DNA from: Piromyces finnis
Taxonomy: Eukaryota > Neocallimastigomycota > Neocallimastigomycetes > Neocallimastigales > Neocallimastigaceae
NCBI GenBank assembly: GCA_002104945.1
Contig: MCFH01000005.1
Location: forward strand, 496,001-560,000
Direction: 5' to 3'
DNA length: 64,000 nucleotides
This document shows, piece after piece, positions 47,493-63,729 of this stretch. A model generated the notes under the pieces. That model was not told where the DNA came from, made no database searches, and worked only from the letters and a program-made list of their open reading frames with translations. The translations under genes and the position numbers were made by a program. Numbering within the stretch: position 1 is the stretch's first letter; each line of letters begins with the position of its first letter.

Positions 47493-50400
47493 CTATTCCT
47501 TTATTTTTTCTTTATTTAATGGAATAATGATAATATCTTTTTCGGTTTTATTCGATGGGTCTTTAACAATAACATAATATGGCGGATTTTCTTTCTTTTC
47601 ATTAAGTTTATCAAAATCAAAATATTTGCATTGCCTAGTTTTGGCATGACGAGCACATGAATCAGATCGAGTAAAACCTCGAAGACAACGTGAACAACGA
47701 TATGGTATAATATAATTATGAATTCGACCATGTCGCATTAAATCATATCTTCTTCTAAAGGTTTTCGTACAATTTGGACATTGATAGGGACGAAAATCAT
47801 CACCATGTTCAATGAAATGTTTTTCTAAATGAATAGATTTTCCAAATGCTTTATTACAATTTGGATAGGTACAAACTAAATCTTCTAATCCAAGTTCTTT
47901 ATCTTCAAGATCACCTTCACATACACATCTTAATGGATAAATATCCTGATCATCCTTTGTTTGGAATTTTGTTAATACTTTTAATTCAGAAACATAAATA
48001 CTAATATTGTTGCTATTGTATTTAACTTTTGACATTACACCATCTTCAGATATATCTTTATTTCTTTTTTTCTTATTTTCAGATGTTTCTTTCTTTGTTC
48101 TCTTTTTTTTCTTCCCTTCAGATGATGTTGCATTTTCTTCAAAAGATCTTTTCTTAGTTTCATTAGCAACTTTCTTTTCTTCAATTTTTCGCTTCTTTAG
48201 TACTGTATCTTCATTTTTGATTTCACCTTCTTCCTTTCTTTTAACCCCAATGGTTTCTTCTTTAAAAGGAGTATTTTGAACATTAGCTTGATCTTCCTTT
48301 TCATTTTTAATATCTTTTCTATTTTTATCTGTAGTCGAGAAATCACTTTCTTTTTCTTTATTTTCTTTTGACTTTACTATTTCTTTAAATTGATTGGTTA
48401 TTGGTTTTAGTAGCATATTATCTTCAGTCAATATATCATTATAGGTTAAATTCTTATTTTGAATTGTTGCTTCATTTAATAAATCCTCCAATGTTAAATC
48501 GCCAGTATCTATAAATGGTAAAGGCTCGGTATAATTTTTTGGTTTAAAACTACTTAATGCAGGTGATGGGACTTCAACAACATGATTACTAATGTCACTT
48601 GCTTTTGAATCATTTTTAGATTGATCACTATTTTGGTTTTTGAGTTTATCATTAGTTTTCTTTGGCTTATTTGCCTTATTATATGTAAATTTTTTCTCCA
48701 ATAAATATTTGGTATATGCAAGAGATTGGTTTTTATTTTTAATATTAGCTTCTTTAATAAGCTCAATAACTGACGCTGATTTTTTATTTGCAACATTACT
48801 TTCCTTTTCTTCATTCTTTGATACAATTATATCACTTAATTTAACCTCATTACTTTCTTTTTTATCATTCTTTAATATAATTATATCGTTTGATTTTGCC
48901 TTATTATTTTCTTTACTTAATGGATCTACAAAAACAATTGGTTCAGTAAAGGCTGCATTTTCTCTTAAGGCTAATGGTTCAGAAAACTTTAAAGGAACAG
49001 TTTTTGGCACGGTTAATTTAACTTCCTTTTCATTTTCTTTTTTATCATTTGATTGTGTATCTGAAATTTCTTTTTCACTTCTATCGTTTGATTGCTCTTT
49101 AACTGAAATTCCTTTTTTATTCTTATTTTTCGATTTAACTGAGGCTTCTTTTTCATTTTTACCTGTATTAGTTACACTTAAACTACTTTTTGCTTTAATG
49201 GATTCTACAACTGATGAAAGAGAAGAAAGAACAACAGGCGCTGTAATATTTTTGCTTAATAGCATTCTATTATTTGTGCTTCGTTTATAATGATCTTGTA
49301 CTATTGTGTTAACTTTTTTACTATTTATAGATGGAGTAATTGGAGTTGGCATCGATTTTGCCGATGGTGTTGATATTTCAGGTATTTTTGGTGTGAAGAG
49401 TGGTGTGGATACTGGTGTTGGCATTGAATTAGCCAATGGGGTAGCTATAGTATTAGTATATGGTGTAGTTTTTGGGGTGTATATGGTATTAATTGTAATA
49501 TTTTCTGGTTTTGGAGTATCCTTTGAATTTATATTGATCATATTTTCTTTATTAGGAAGAGAGACTGAATCACCTCTTCTTACTTCTTGCTTTAAAGATT
49601 TATGACTAGATGGATGCATCATTATATATACATTTTTTTCATTAATTGTACCTTTCTTGTTAAGTATTTGAGGAGATGGGTATGTAGCCTTATTTAATTT
49701 TGATGTTAAAGAGGTACTAGCAATATTTTTTGAAATTTCTTCCTTTGGGGAAATTGGCATTTTCATTTCTAATGATTTATTAATTTCATGTTGTGGTGCC
49801 TCAGTAATACTATCTAATGTAATGCCTTCCCTATTAAATGTACATTTCATGGTAACAGTATCTTTTGGTGTTGGTAAGGAATTAATAAAATCTTTTGATT
49901 TTACAGATGGTGTAGCTCCAACATTTAATAGTGGTACATCTTCAGCTTTTGTAGAATAAGATGATTCTTCATAATGAACAAACTTTGATTTGGATGGTGG
50001 GGTTGTACTAGGAATAGAATGAGAAGAATTTAATGACATAGAATTAACCCTTACAGGAGGTGATAAGCAATCTAAAGAAGGAACCTGTTGATTATCCATA
50101 GCTATACAAGTCAGATCTGATGGTATAACTAATGTAGAATTTGTTGAATCAATAACATGATCACCAGAATTAATACCAAATAATGAACTTGGTAATACAG
50201 GAGTTGTAGTACCTTGATGAGGAGTTGATAAATTATTAGACAAAATTGGCATTGAGGTTGTCATTACTAATGGTGTCGACATTTCAATGGATGAAGTAAG
50301 ATCAGTCGATGATTCATTTGGAATAATTAGATTATTACTTAAATTCATTGGAGTATTTGTATTTGATGGTAGCATATTGGAAGATATTCGATTTGAAATT

Positions 50401-51260
50401 ATTGGTGTTTGAATAGCATTTGGTGGTGGATTAATGGTTGAAACAGAGTTTGAAGGAATGGCTATACCTAATGCTAATCCAGAATTTATTTCATAATTTG
50501 GTAAAGACGGTGGAGAAAGATTATTTGAAAAGACAGGTGCAGAATAAGCATGGTTCATGTTACCTTGTGGACCAATTACTTCACTTGGTGGATACATTAC
50601 ATTATTTGAACTGTTATTTGCATAAGTTGAATTTATATATGTATTAGCTGAATTTATTGGTATATTTGGGTTCATAGGAGAAGCTGGGTTTACTTGAGCA
50701 TTTATGTTTATATTTGGAGGAGAAGCATTTGAATATGAAACAAGAGTACCAGGAATTGAAATATTTTTATTTATTACAGTATATTGAGGTTGATTTGGTA
50801 TAGTAACTCTATTCATTGGTGATACGATAGTATTATTATTGTAAGGAGATGGAGAAGGTTGAGCTGATTGCTGAAATATTTCAGAATTATTAATGGTATT
50901 AGGAGTATTATTATATATCACTGTATTGTTTGGATACATTGAGTTGTGAGGAAAGCTAATATTAGAATGATATGTTAGTGGAGAGGTTTGTAGTATATTC
51001 TGTTGATGTACCATAGATAATTGTTGAACTACAGTTGAAGGAATAACTTTGGGTTGATTTTGTAAAACTACATTGTTATTATTTGGAAAGAGAGACGATT
51101 CGCTCATTAAAGATTGGGTAGGAATTTTTTCATTATTGTTGCTGCTGTTATTATCTGAGCCATTATTTTGTAATAATGTTTGATTACTATTATTATTTGA
51201 GCTATCCAAAGCTTCAAAATATGTAGGTAAATTACTGTTTAAAGAAGCAATATCAATCAT
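47493..51260 (-). CDS. C2H2 zinc-finger transcription factor
   Basis: Intronless 1255-residue frame. Residues 1 to about 420 are Asn/Pro/Ser/Thr/Gln-rich (many PSxP and NxP runs), typical of an activation region. The middle is Lys/Glu/Ser-rich with KKRK-type basic clusters near 1010-1060 that can act as nuclear localisation signals. Three zinc fingers lie near the C-terminus, about residues 1120-1210: CTYPNCNKAFGKSIHLEKH (C-x4-C), CPNCTKTFRRRYDLMRHGRIH, and CSRCLRGFTRSDSCARH ending in a Cys instead of His. A segment RCVCEGDLEDKELGLEDLV precedes the fingers. The layout resembles fungal Crz1/Azf-type regulators, but I cannot name an orthologue or target. Confidence 0.85.
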   Translation of the reverse strand: MIDIASLNSNLPTYFEALDSSNNNSNQTLLQNNGSDNNSSNNNEKIPTQSLMSESSLFPNNNNVVLQNQPKVIPSTVVQQLSMVHQQNILQTSPLTYHSNISFPHNSMYPNNTVIYNNTPNTINNSEIFQQSAQPSPSPYNNNTIVSPMNRVTIPNQPQYTVINKNISIPGTLVSYSNASPPNININAQVNPASPMNPNIPINSANTYINSTYANNSSNNVMYPPSEVIGPQGNMNHAYSAPVFSNNLSPPSLPNYEINSGLALGIAIPSNSVSTINPPPNAIQTPIISNRISSNMLPSNTNTPMNLSNNLIIPNESSTDLTSSIEMSTPLVMTTSMPILSNNLSTPHQGTTTPVLPSSLFGINSGDHVIDSTNSTLVIPSDLTCIAMDNQQVPSLDCLSPPVRVNSMSLNSSHSIPSTTPPSKSKFVHYEESSYSTKAEDVPLLNVGATPSVKSKDFINSLPTPKDTVTMKCTFNREGITLDSITEAPQHEINKSLEMKMPISPKEEISKNIASTSLTSKLNKATYPSPQILNKKGTINEKNVYIMMHPSSHKSLKQEVRRGDSVSLPNKENMININSKDTPKPENITINTIYTPKTTPYTNTIATPLANSMPTPVSTPLFTPKIPEISTPSAKSMPTPITPSINSKKVNTIVQDHYKRSTNNRMLLSKNITAPVVLSSLSSVVESIKAKSSLSVTNTGKNEKEASVKSKNKNKKGISVKEQSNDRSEKEISDTQSNDKKENEKEVKLTVPKTVPLKFSEPLALRENAAFTEPIVFVDPLSKENNKAKSNDIIILKNDKKESNEVKLSDIIVSKNEEKESNVANKKSASVIELIKEANIKNKNQSLAYTKYLLEKKFTYNKANKPKKTNDKLKNQNSDQSKNDSKASDISNHVVEVPSPALSSFKPKNYTEPLPFIDTGDLTLEDLLNEATIQNKNLTYNDILTEDNMLLKPITNQFKEIVKSKENKEKESDFSTTDKNRKDIKNEKEDQANVQNTPFKEETIGVKRKEEGEIKNEDTVLKKRKIEEKKVANETKKRSFEENATSSEGKKKKRTKKETSENKKKRNKDISEDGVMSKVKYNSNNISIYVSELKVLTKFQTKDDQDIYPLRCVCEGDLEDKELGLEDLVCTYPNCNKAFGKSIHLEKHFIEHGDDFRPYQCPNCTKTFRRRYDLMRHGRIHNYIIPYRCSRCLRGFTRSDSCARHAKTRQCKYFDFDKLNEKKENPPYYVIVKDPSNKTEKDIIIIPLNKEKIKE

Positions 51261-54200
51261 CTTTTAATTATTAATTGGTATAATATATATCTGCCTTTTA
51301 TAATAGAACAATTATTAATATTTTAGTTTTGATTATTATTATCAAAATAATAATTATATTTTGTAATTTTATATAAAAAGGATTATTTTCAAAATAATTT
51401 ATTCTTTGAATTTAATGTTATATTATGATAATTTTAAATTCTTAAATATTACTTGTATATAAATATATAATTTCTAAATTATTCATATATACGAAAAAAA
51501 ATATATTTTATTTCAATTTTTGTTTACAATTATATTATTATTTACATTTATGCTTAAAAATATGATAAAATTTATTTTTAAAATTAAATTAAATTAAAAA
51601 TATTAAATAAATAGAAGCAAATTTAAAAAAAATAATGATTAAAATATATTTCTCTTTAATAAATAAATAAAATAAACAAAAGTAAAAAAAGAAAAGAAAA
51701 AAGAAAAAAGAAAAAGAAATAAATAATACTACTATTCCTTCTTATTCCTTTTATTTATTATTCCTTTTTTAAATGCTTTTTCTAAAATGAAAAAAAATAT
51801 ATATTCTACTGACTAGGTTATTAAAAAAATACAATTCATTTCTTTTTATACTTTTTTTAATAAAATTATTCCTAATTAAAAAAAAATTAATTTTTGTTTT
51901 TTATAATTATGGCTACCAAAAAAAAAAAAAAAAAAAAAAACAATATATATTATTTTTTATAATATATAATAGTTGTAATATGTTAATATATATTTCTATT
52001 ATAAATATATATTTATTATATTATTTATCATCTGTCATCATTAATAAATCATTTAATATAATATATAAAAGATGCTATTATATTCTTCATTAATAATTGA
52101 TGTTATATAGATTATATGTTGTTGAATAATTCATTATAATCAAAGTATATTCCACATATAATAGTTTATAATTAGTCCAATATATTTTGTATAAATATAG
52201 CCTATACAAAATATATTTCAATATAAATTTAATAACAAAGATATATATATATAAGTGTATATTAAAGTACATAATAATATAATATAAAAATTTATTTTAT
52301 AAAAAATTCTAAAATATAAAGTTACATTAAATAATAGAGTTCCAATATTAACTAATATATGGATAATATAACATACTATATTTCTAGAATCACTTTAATA
52401 TAATTCAGTTTTATATAATATTATTGTGTATAGAATATAAAAATTTTGGAAAATGTTTTATTATTAAATAAAGTTTTTTAATATGTTACAGTATAAATTA
52501 AAATTTCTAATGATATATGATTTAATTAAAATAATATTTTTTTATATATATTAACGATTTAAAAAAAAATATTTAATATAATTAAATTTCTTTCATTTTT
52601 TTTTATAAAAAATGATAACACAAAATGAAATTCTTTTACATACTACTTCATTTGTATTGATTTACTACAAAGCATTCAATTAAAGCAAATACTTAAATAT
52701 AACAATATATATATAAAAATTAGGAGAACTATGTTGTACCAAAAGAAATTTACATAACCCTGGAAACATTTGTATTACTTATCTATTAAATGTATAATAT
52801 TTTCCTTTAAATTCTAATTTTATATATAAATAATAATTCATTGTAACATAATTTTACATAAAAAATAAATAATTTTGATATAAACATTATCTATTATGTA
52901 TTCAAAAGAAAAAAAAGTTTAATTTACGTATTGAAACCAAACATTTACTATTCTAATAAAAAAGAATTAATATTGTCACGCTTTTTATTATTCATATAAT
53001 TATCAATATTCAATATCCTATAACACTATAGCATGATTTTTGCTATAAAATATTAAAAATATTGATCATTTATAGTAATTTCTTTCTTTATAACTGATTA
53101 ATAAAATTTTATTTCTACTATTAAATAAAAAATGAATGAATTTTTAATACTAATTTATGTTAGTATTAGCTCATTTAAAATTTTTATATTCTAAAAAAAA
53201 AAAATTGCCAATAATATATATTAATAAGAATATTGAATATTAAAATTTTACAATATCATCCTATAGAATATTTTTTGAGTCTTTTTTTTAAAAAAAAAAG
53301 ACTATTATAAAAAAATCTAATAATATAATAATTATTGAACTGTTTAATTTATTTATAAATTTCATTCTTGTTTTTGTGTAACTTTAGAAATTGGAAAATA
53401 TGTAAAAGTTTAAGATTATAAGAATAAATTAAATATGGAAATGATAAATTAAAAAATATTCCATAAAAATTAAATATATTAAAAGAGTAAAGAATAAAGT
53501 TTATATACTTTTATTTGATAATTCGAAATAGAGGTTAGGTTATTATTTGTGTTTCAAATAAAAATTAAAGTTGGTATATATAACGATATAATATATAAAT
53601 TAAAAGTAAGAGCCCAAAATTTTTATTGGTTTAAAGATAAACAATTCTTATTATTCTAAATGGTTTTTTTTTTATAATTTACACTTTTACCTTTTACCAA
53701 AATAATATATTATGATTTCAATAAAAAAATGTACCTCGAAAAAAAAACATTTACTTTAATAATATGCATAAATAATAATTAAACATAATGATATTTTTTC
53801 TTATACATAAAAAAATTATTATTAAAAAATATCATACAATGAAATAAAAATGAATATTTAATGGTATTTTATAAAAATTACTTTTAATCTTCTTCATTAA
53901 ATTTATATATAAATAATAATCTATATAATTATTTCATTATTAATTTAGTTTTTCTTAAAATGAATATCAATGTAATGTCAAAGTTTTACCATGACTTTAC
54001 TATGAAATGATAAAAAATATTGTTACAGAAAATTACTTTTTTTCGTAATTATTAATATTTTATTTATTATCTTTTTCTATTAATATAATATACATAATAT
54101 GTAAGATAATCCGTCTGTTTATCTCAATAAATTCATAGTTGACGTTTTTTTTTAACTTAATTTAGGTTTAATTTGTAGGACATTATATATTTATTACTGA

Positions 54201-57200
54201 TTAACATTTAGAATAATATAATATACATTTTATTAAAATGCCACAATTTTATACTCTTAATAATTAGAATTTCAATAAAATATATAATTTATTTTGATTT
54301 TGATTTATTGTAAAATTATTTTTTATTATAGTTATATATGATAATAGGTGTATTCTATGAACAAATATTAATTTCAATTTATATTAAAATTATATATTAA
54401 AATAATTCCAGAAAATTAAAAAATAAGCTAGATCTTAGATTATTTTAATTTTTAAAAATAAAAAAAAATTCTAATTTACTTCACTTTTTTATAATATTAT
54501 TTAATGACTACTTTAATTTTCATCTATTCATATTAAATGAAAAATATGCATACATAATAATTAAAATGGAAGTGATTTATTCATTATTATTTTAAAGATC
54601 TTTTTATTATTTATCAATATGATTTTATTTAATAAAAATATATATAATACATGTAGAAAAAAATATTAAAAATCTTTTTACATATTTTTTTATTTTTATG
54701 GAAATAAATGTAAATTTTTATATAATATAAAAATTGAGTAACTAAAAAAAAAAAAGATGAAATTATTAATTTAAATTAACTATTATCATTGATATGATTT
54801 AATTTTTTTAAAACACATTTTCATTTTGATTTACTTATTTTTAATCTTAAATTATATTAAACATAAACTCTAATTCAAACAAAAAATTTTATTCTCTAAT
54901 CTAATAGTATTATTTAATTTATTTTGATATTATTAAAGTTTTAACTATTTTTAAAGTTAAATTCTTAATTAAACATTTCCATAAAAGTTTTAATTAAAAT
55001 ATTATTCAAATTGAAATAATAAAATTTATGGTATTTTAATTGCAAAAAAAAAAATTAATAAATAATAGTGCTTTTATTAATATATTTGTATACATTATTC
55101 TTTTTATGTTTCTAATATTTGAATTATATGCATACTTTGTATATATAATTCTATTGATTTCATTTTAATAATAAAAAATAAATTAATAATGGGCAATTTT
55201 TGTACAGTAAAAATTTTAATATATATTTTTTTTGAAAATAAAGATATTAAAGCATTCTATAAAACCTTATAGTATATTAAAATAATAAATTTTTGCATTA
55301 TTACTAAATTAACATAGCATAACAATCTAATAAATAAATAAAAAAATTTAAAATAAAAATAATATGATTTAGTAATGATCATTGATATTCACTTTAACCT
55401 TTCGTTAATTTTCTTTTGAATATTAATCGATAAACATTTCATAAAATAATTATAAATTCTTTTTTTTTATAAATGTATCCAACAATTAATCGATTACCTC
55501 CTATCTATGTTTTCTATTTCTTTTTGAGTAATCTTCTATTTATTTTTAAAATAAAAATAAATATGTATTTTATTGGTGTTACAAAATCAAATGACTGATT
55601 AATGATACACAAATAAAAATTTTTTATTAAAATGTAATATTAATTAAATCAATAGAAGGATTCCTTAACCCATATATAGAAAATATATTGAGTTTTATTT
55701 AATTTTTATATTAATATTAAAAATATATATTGTTCATTAAGTATTAATATATTAGTAATTATTGTAATTATTAGAAATGCTTAAAAATGATATTAATATC
55801 ACTTAATTATTAAATATATTATATATAGCCATAAATATATTAAAAAAAAGAAACAAAAAATTAACATTAATACATCAATATCTGGTGATTTAATAATTTT
55901 AAAAGGATTACATCCATTGTTTATCTTAGTTTTTAGTGCTCTACTTTTATCTATTTTGGTAATATCAAAAAACTTTGATACTTTAAGATAATAACTTTTT
56001 CTATTTAATATTTTTGTTAAGTTGACCTATGATTAATAAAATGAAACTAATATTTTAAATTATTATATAAACCTTAATTATTATATTAAAAGAATACTCA
56101 TTAAAATTATTGTCCTATATAATATAATCATTACATTTATTTACTAATGAAATACATTAATATTTTTATATTATATTATTTAATCCTAGAAATGTAAATT
56201 AATATAAAAAATATGATCTTCTTCAATACAAGTTTATACTATCATTTCAATAAAATATAATTAATAAAGGTTTGATACAATTATCTCGATTTTTAATGCA
56301 ATAATAAATATTCATATTTTAAATATTAATTGAAAAGTAATTTTAAAGTTGTTATTCCTAAATAAAAGAAAGAAATGTATATATAAATTTGGCTTTTGAA
56401 AAATATCAAGTTATATATAATTTACCTATAATTATGTTAATTTAAGAGGAAAAATTCTTTTAATTTAAATAAATTATCTTTCTAAATTTCAAACTTAATT
56501 ATTTGATCAATCACCAATAAAATAAATTTCTCCAAAGTTTCTTTTAAAAAATTTTATGACATTACATTTTAATTTAACTTTAAAAAATAATAGAATATTA
56601 TTTATTAACCTTTAATATAAGACATTTTAAAATTAATTTTTTTTCTTTTTTGAAAAACATAAGGCAATAAATAAAGCACAAGATTTTCATTTTTTATTTA
56701 TATTTAATGTTAGAATAGAATATAATTTATTTTAATGAATTAATAAATTTTAACTTAAATAAAAATGATTTAAAGCAAGAATTAATAGTTCATAAAAATA
56801 ATAACTCATCCATAAGATTAAAATATATATATGCGAAATCGTTTTCCCAAAATAATCTCATTATTTGACTTGAGTAATATTGAGTTATACTTTTCTTTAT
56901 ATATTCTTAATATACTAGAGCTTTGATTTCTAGTATAATTAAACAATTACTTTAAATTAAATATTTATTAATTTGTGGTGAAAAAAAAAATTTTATTTCT
57001 TTTTTAAAAAAATGGATGATCATCTAATTTATTTTATTATTTAAAGTAACTTTTATTTACACACAAAATAAATAATTCTCTGATATTTTTTTTGATGTCG
57101 ATCAATTTTTCTTATTATTATACTTTTAATTTTTCTATATTATTTAAAAAAAATTACAAAACATATTGTAGGCAATTTTTTTTTTCTTAATAATGAAAAA

Positions 57201-58910
57201 CTTTTTTTAAATAATAAATATTATGACTAATATTCTTTTATGAATGATTCATTTAATAAATAACGAATTAACTTTTATTATCATTAGTAAATTATAATAT
57301 GTACATTAATACAATTCGAATGCTTTCTATTCTCATCTTTAACCTTGTCATATTATATTTCTTTTCTTTTTTTTAATGAAAAATATAAAAATTTATTTCT
57401 AAATTAAACAACCCCAAGCCTTTATATAAATAACTTATAAATAGTTAGAATTTTTATATGATAACAATTCTTATATACATAATATATTGATTATTGCTAT
57501 TATTTCTTACAAAAAATAAATAATTAATAATATAAATAATATGTTTACTGATAATAAATATATAATATATTAAGAATGCCATCAATTTAGAAAAAACTTC
57601 TTTGTACTTTTTAAGGAAAGCAATTTAAACTTTATTATATGAATATATATAATATTATTTATTAATTTTTGTGTTTTCATTTTTTTCAAATTTATATTAA
57701 TTTTTATTTTCAATTCAAAACTTTGATTTTACTATGATACATGCATATTAATGTATAATCTATATTATATTCGAAGTATATTAATTTTTTTTAATATAAA
57801 ACTTATTAGCAATTTAAATTTAATATAAGATATTAAATCATCATTCATATAAAAATCATTACTAAATTCTATTGAAAAAAAAATTTTTTTGTTTTAAGTG
57901 TCTCTACAATTTTTTATATTATTTTATTTTCATAATTACATATATTTATTGACTACGAATATGAATTTTTATGTTATTATATTTACTTCTTAAAAAGTAA
58001 ATCCTTTCACATTTTATTCTTATAAATAAAAAAAATAATATTCAAGACTTTACTTTTTTCTTTTTAAAGATATTCCCCAAAAATAATAAAGTATCAAAAC
58101 AAAATTTTATCTATTATATTAAAAATAAATTAGGTGTGACAAAAAAAAAAGTTAATTATTAACGGGAATTTCCGGAAGTTAAAACCTTAATTTTTGTTTA
58201 TCTAATTAATTAGATTTCCTTATATAGTAATGAGAAAATATTTTTGTTTTAGCAATAAATTTCTAAACATCAAAATATCACGCCTCCTTCATTATTACTA
58301 TGAAGGATATGTATTGATAAAGCTATTATCATTATTATTTTATTTAATTATTATGTCGTTCTCTATACTAAAGGTACATATACAGATTCATGATATTAAA
58401 TAAAATTAGTAAAATCTTTTTTTAAACCTTCATTTATAATGTCTATCTACAGAGTTTAAGATATAGTTTTATCTGTCTCAAAATAGTACAAAAGACAATA
58501 GATTAGCAAAAGTAGAGTAAAAGTCAATGTATATAATATTTTTTAATTGAATAAACTATTAATCTAAGAATCTAATAAGATTAATATATTATTATTACTA
58601 TTGAAATGATATTAGTATTGTTATTGGCAATTTTTGTTTACCATTACTACAAACAAAGACCAAATTAATTAATTTATTATAATACATATTAAAATTATTT
58701 TTATTTTTATTAATTTTTTTTTTACTGTTGATCCATTTTTATAAACTATGTTTTTTGTTATGGTTCACAAGATATATCTATTTTTTTTTAGTAGTTATCA
58801 TTTAAATAATAGAATAATTTTTTATTATTATTAAATATACTTTATTTCACATACTTAATTTAGAAAAACTATTATCTTTCCATCAATTGTTATTTACTTT
58901 TAATATTAAT

Positions 58911-58976
58911 AATAGACATCATTTTTTACTATTGAGACAGAAATTAATAGTAAATAGATTAATGTTAATGTCTATT
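58911..58976. repeat. Nested inverted repeats
   Basis: Outer arms AATAGACAT (58911-58919) and ATGTCTATT (58968-58976); inner arms TTTACTATT (58925-58933) and AATAGTAAA (58946-58954). Both pairs are perfect 9-mers centred on nearly the same loop. Confidence 0.6.
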
Positions 58977-59499
58977 TTGATTAAAGATTAGGTTATATAA
59001 TTTTTTTTAAATTTTATAATTACTAAAATAAATAATTTTATTTTCATTCAATTTTATTTAATTATTTTTGCTTATTTTTTTATAAAAGATATATAGATAT
59101 TTTAAATATTAGTAATTATAATAATATAAATAAGGAATTAATAATCTTTTAAAAAAAGCAATCTATATGCGTATATGTGAGGATTAATTATTTTTTATTA
59201 TATTTAACATTTTCACTAAATTTAATATTTTTTTTTACTTTTTCTAAAGGTTAATTATTTTTTAAGATAGGATAAAATTAAAAAATAAAATTTATACTAA
59301 TTATCAAATATATATTTTTTATAATTATTATTATTTTTTTTTCAGTATTTATAATTAGTTAACTTTAAATAAATTTTTAAAATTATATAGGCTTTTATAA
59401 ACGTGATAAAAATTAGTAGAAAAAAAGAAAGAAATTTTAAAAAATTACTTTTGAAAAATAAATAAAAGTATATGTATTTTAAAATATTAAATATAAAAA

Positions 59500-59740
59500 A
59501 TTATATATATATATTTCTTTGGATTTTAATACTTATTCTTTATAGATTTAAAAATTGAAATATTAAAACTTTAATAAACAAATTAATATTTTTATATATA
59601 ATAATATTATAAAATTTTGTAAAAAATTATAATTATATTTCTTTGGATTTTAATACACATTCTATATAAATTTAAAAATTGACATGTAAAATTAATAAAT
59701 TTATACTTTTATAAATAATAATATAATAAATAAAAAAATG
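59500..59740. repeat. Degenerate tandem duplication, about 124-bp period
   Basis: CTTTGGATTTTAATAC at 59517 recurs at 59641. Each copy is followed by ATTCT, TAGATT/TAAATT and TAAAAATTGA-type text, with point differences. Two copies only. Confidence 0.75.
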
Positions 59741-60006
59741 TATATAAAGAAATTAATTAAAATATATAAAAATTCAAAAATTCAAAAAAAAAAAAAAAAA
59801 ATAAAACAAAAAATATTACATTTTAATAACAATATTATTTATTTATAAAGATAAATTTAAACTTGTAAACTTTTAAAAATAAATTTAAATCTATTATTAT
59901 GCAAACACAAAAATATTTATTATATTTTTACTATTTTTTTTTTAACAAAATTAAAAAAATATTTTTTTAATCCTTTTTCCATTTTAAAAAATATATTAAA
60001 TATCAA

Positions 60007-60013
60007 CCAATCA
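60007..60013 (+). promoter_or_regulatory. Candidate CCAAT box upstream of ELP3
   Basis: CCAATCA in TCAACCAATCATATT, ending 81 nt before the ELP3 ATG. Same heptamer as upstream of RPS30 and UTP21 but in the opposite orientation. Confidence 0.4.
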
Positions 60014-60093
60014 TATTAAAAATACTCAAGTTAAAGGAATTGTTTTTTAATAGAAAATTATATTAGTTAATTGTGAATTTAAAACTTTGGAAG

Positions 60094-63729
<3,636 letters not shown>

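Larger units (their letters stand above)
51261..60093. other. 8.8-kb gene-free AT desert
   Basis: The longest gap in the window, lying upstream of both flanking genes. It is composed almost only of A and T with irregular, non-microsatellite sequence; only a few short G/C-containing words appear (for example 58130-58185, 58280-58310, 52735-52765). No open frame above about 60 codons, no tRNA box B, no tandem satellite, no transposon ends. Two local structures are listed separately (58911-58976 and 59500-59740). It may be a centromere, origin or regulatory region, or a graveyard of decayed elements. Confidence 0.6.

Noticed and set aside
48640-49290. 216-codon plus-strand frame rich in Ser, Phe and Leu
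   Set aside because: It is antisense to the Lys/Glu/Ser-rich part of the zinc-finger gene, where AAA/GAA codons give TTT/TTC on the other strand.
52090-52272. 60-codon minus-strand frame in the desert
   Set aside because: Tyr/Ile/Leu/Asn-only composition as expected from random AT-rich DNA; expected by chance in 8.8 kb.
52725-52795. Short mixed-composition stretch that translates without a stop for about 20 codons
   Set aside because: Too short, isolated, and no acceptor-donor pair; not enough to call an exon.
55790-55990. Stop-free plus-strand run with a hydrophobic segment in the desert (ends near 55989)
   Set aside because: No ATG near its start, no splice signals; one or two such runs are expected by chance in a region of this size.
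58130-58185. Possible small RNA gene from GC-containing words (AACGGGAATTTCCGGAAG)
   Set aside because: GGAATTTCC is a short palindrome but no tRNA boxes, snoRNA C/D boxes or stable arms follow.
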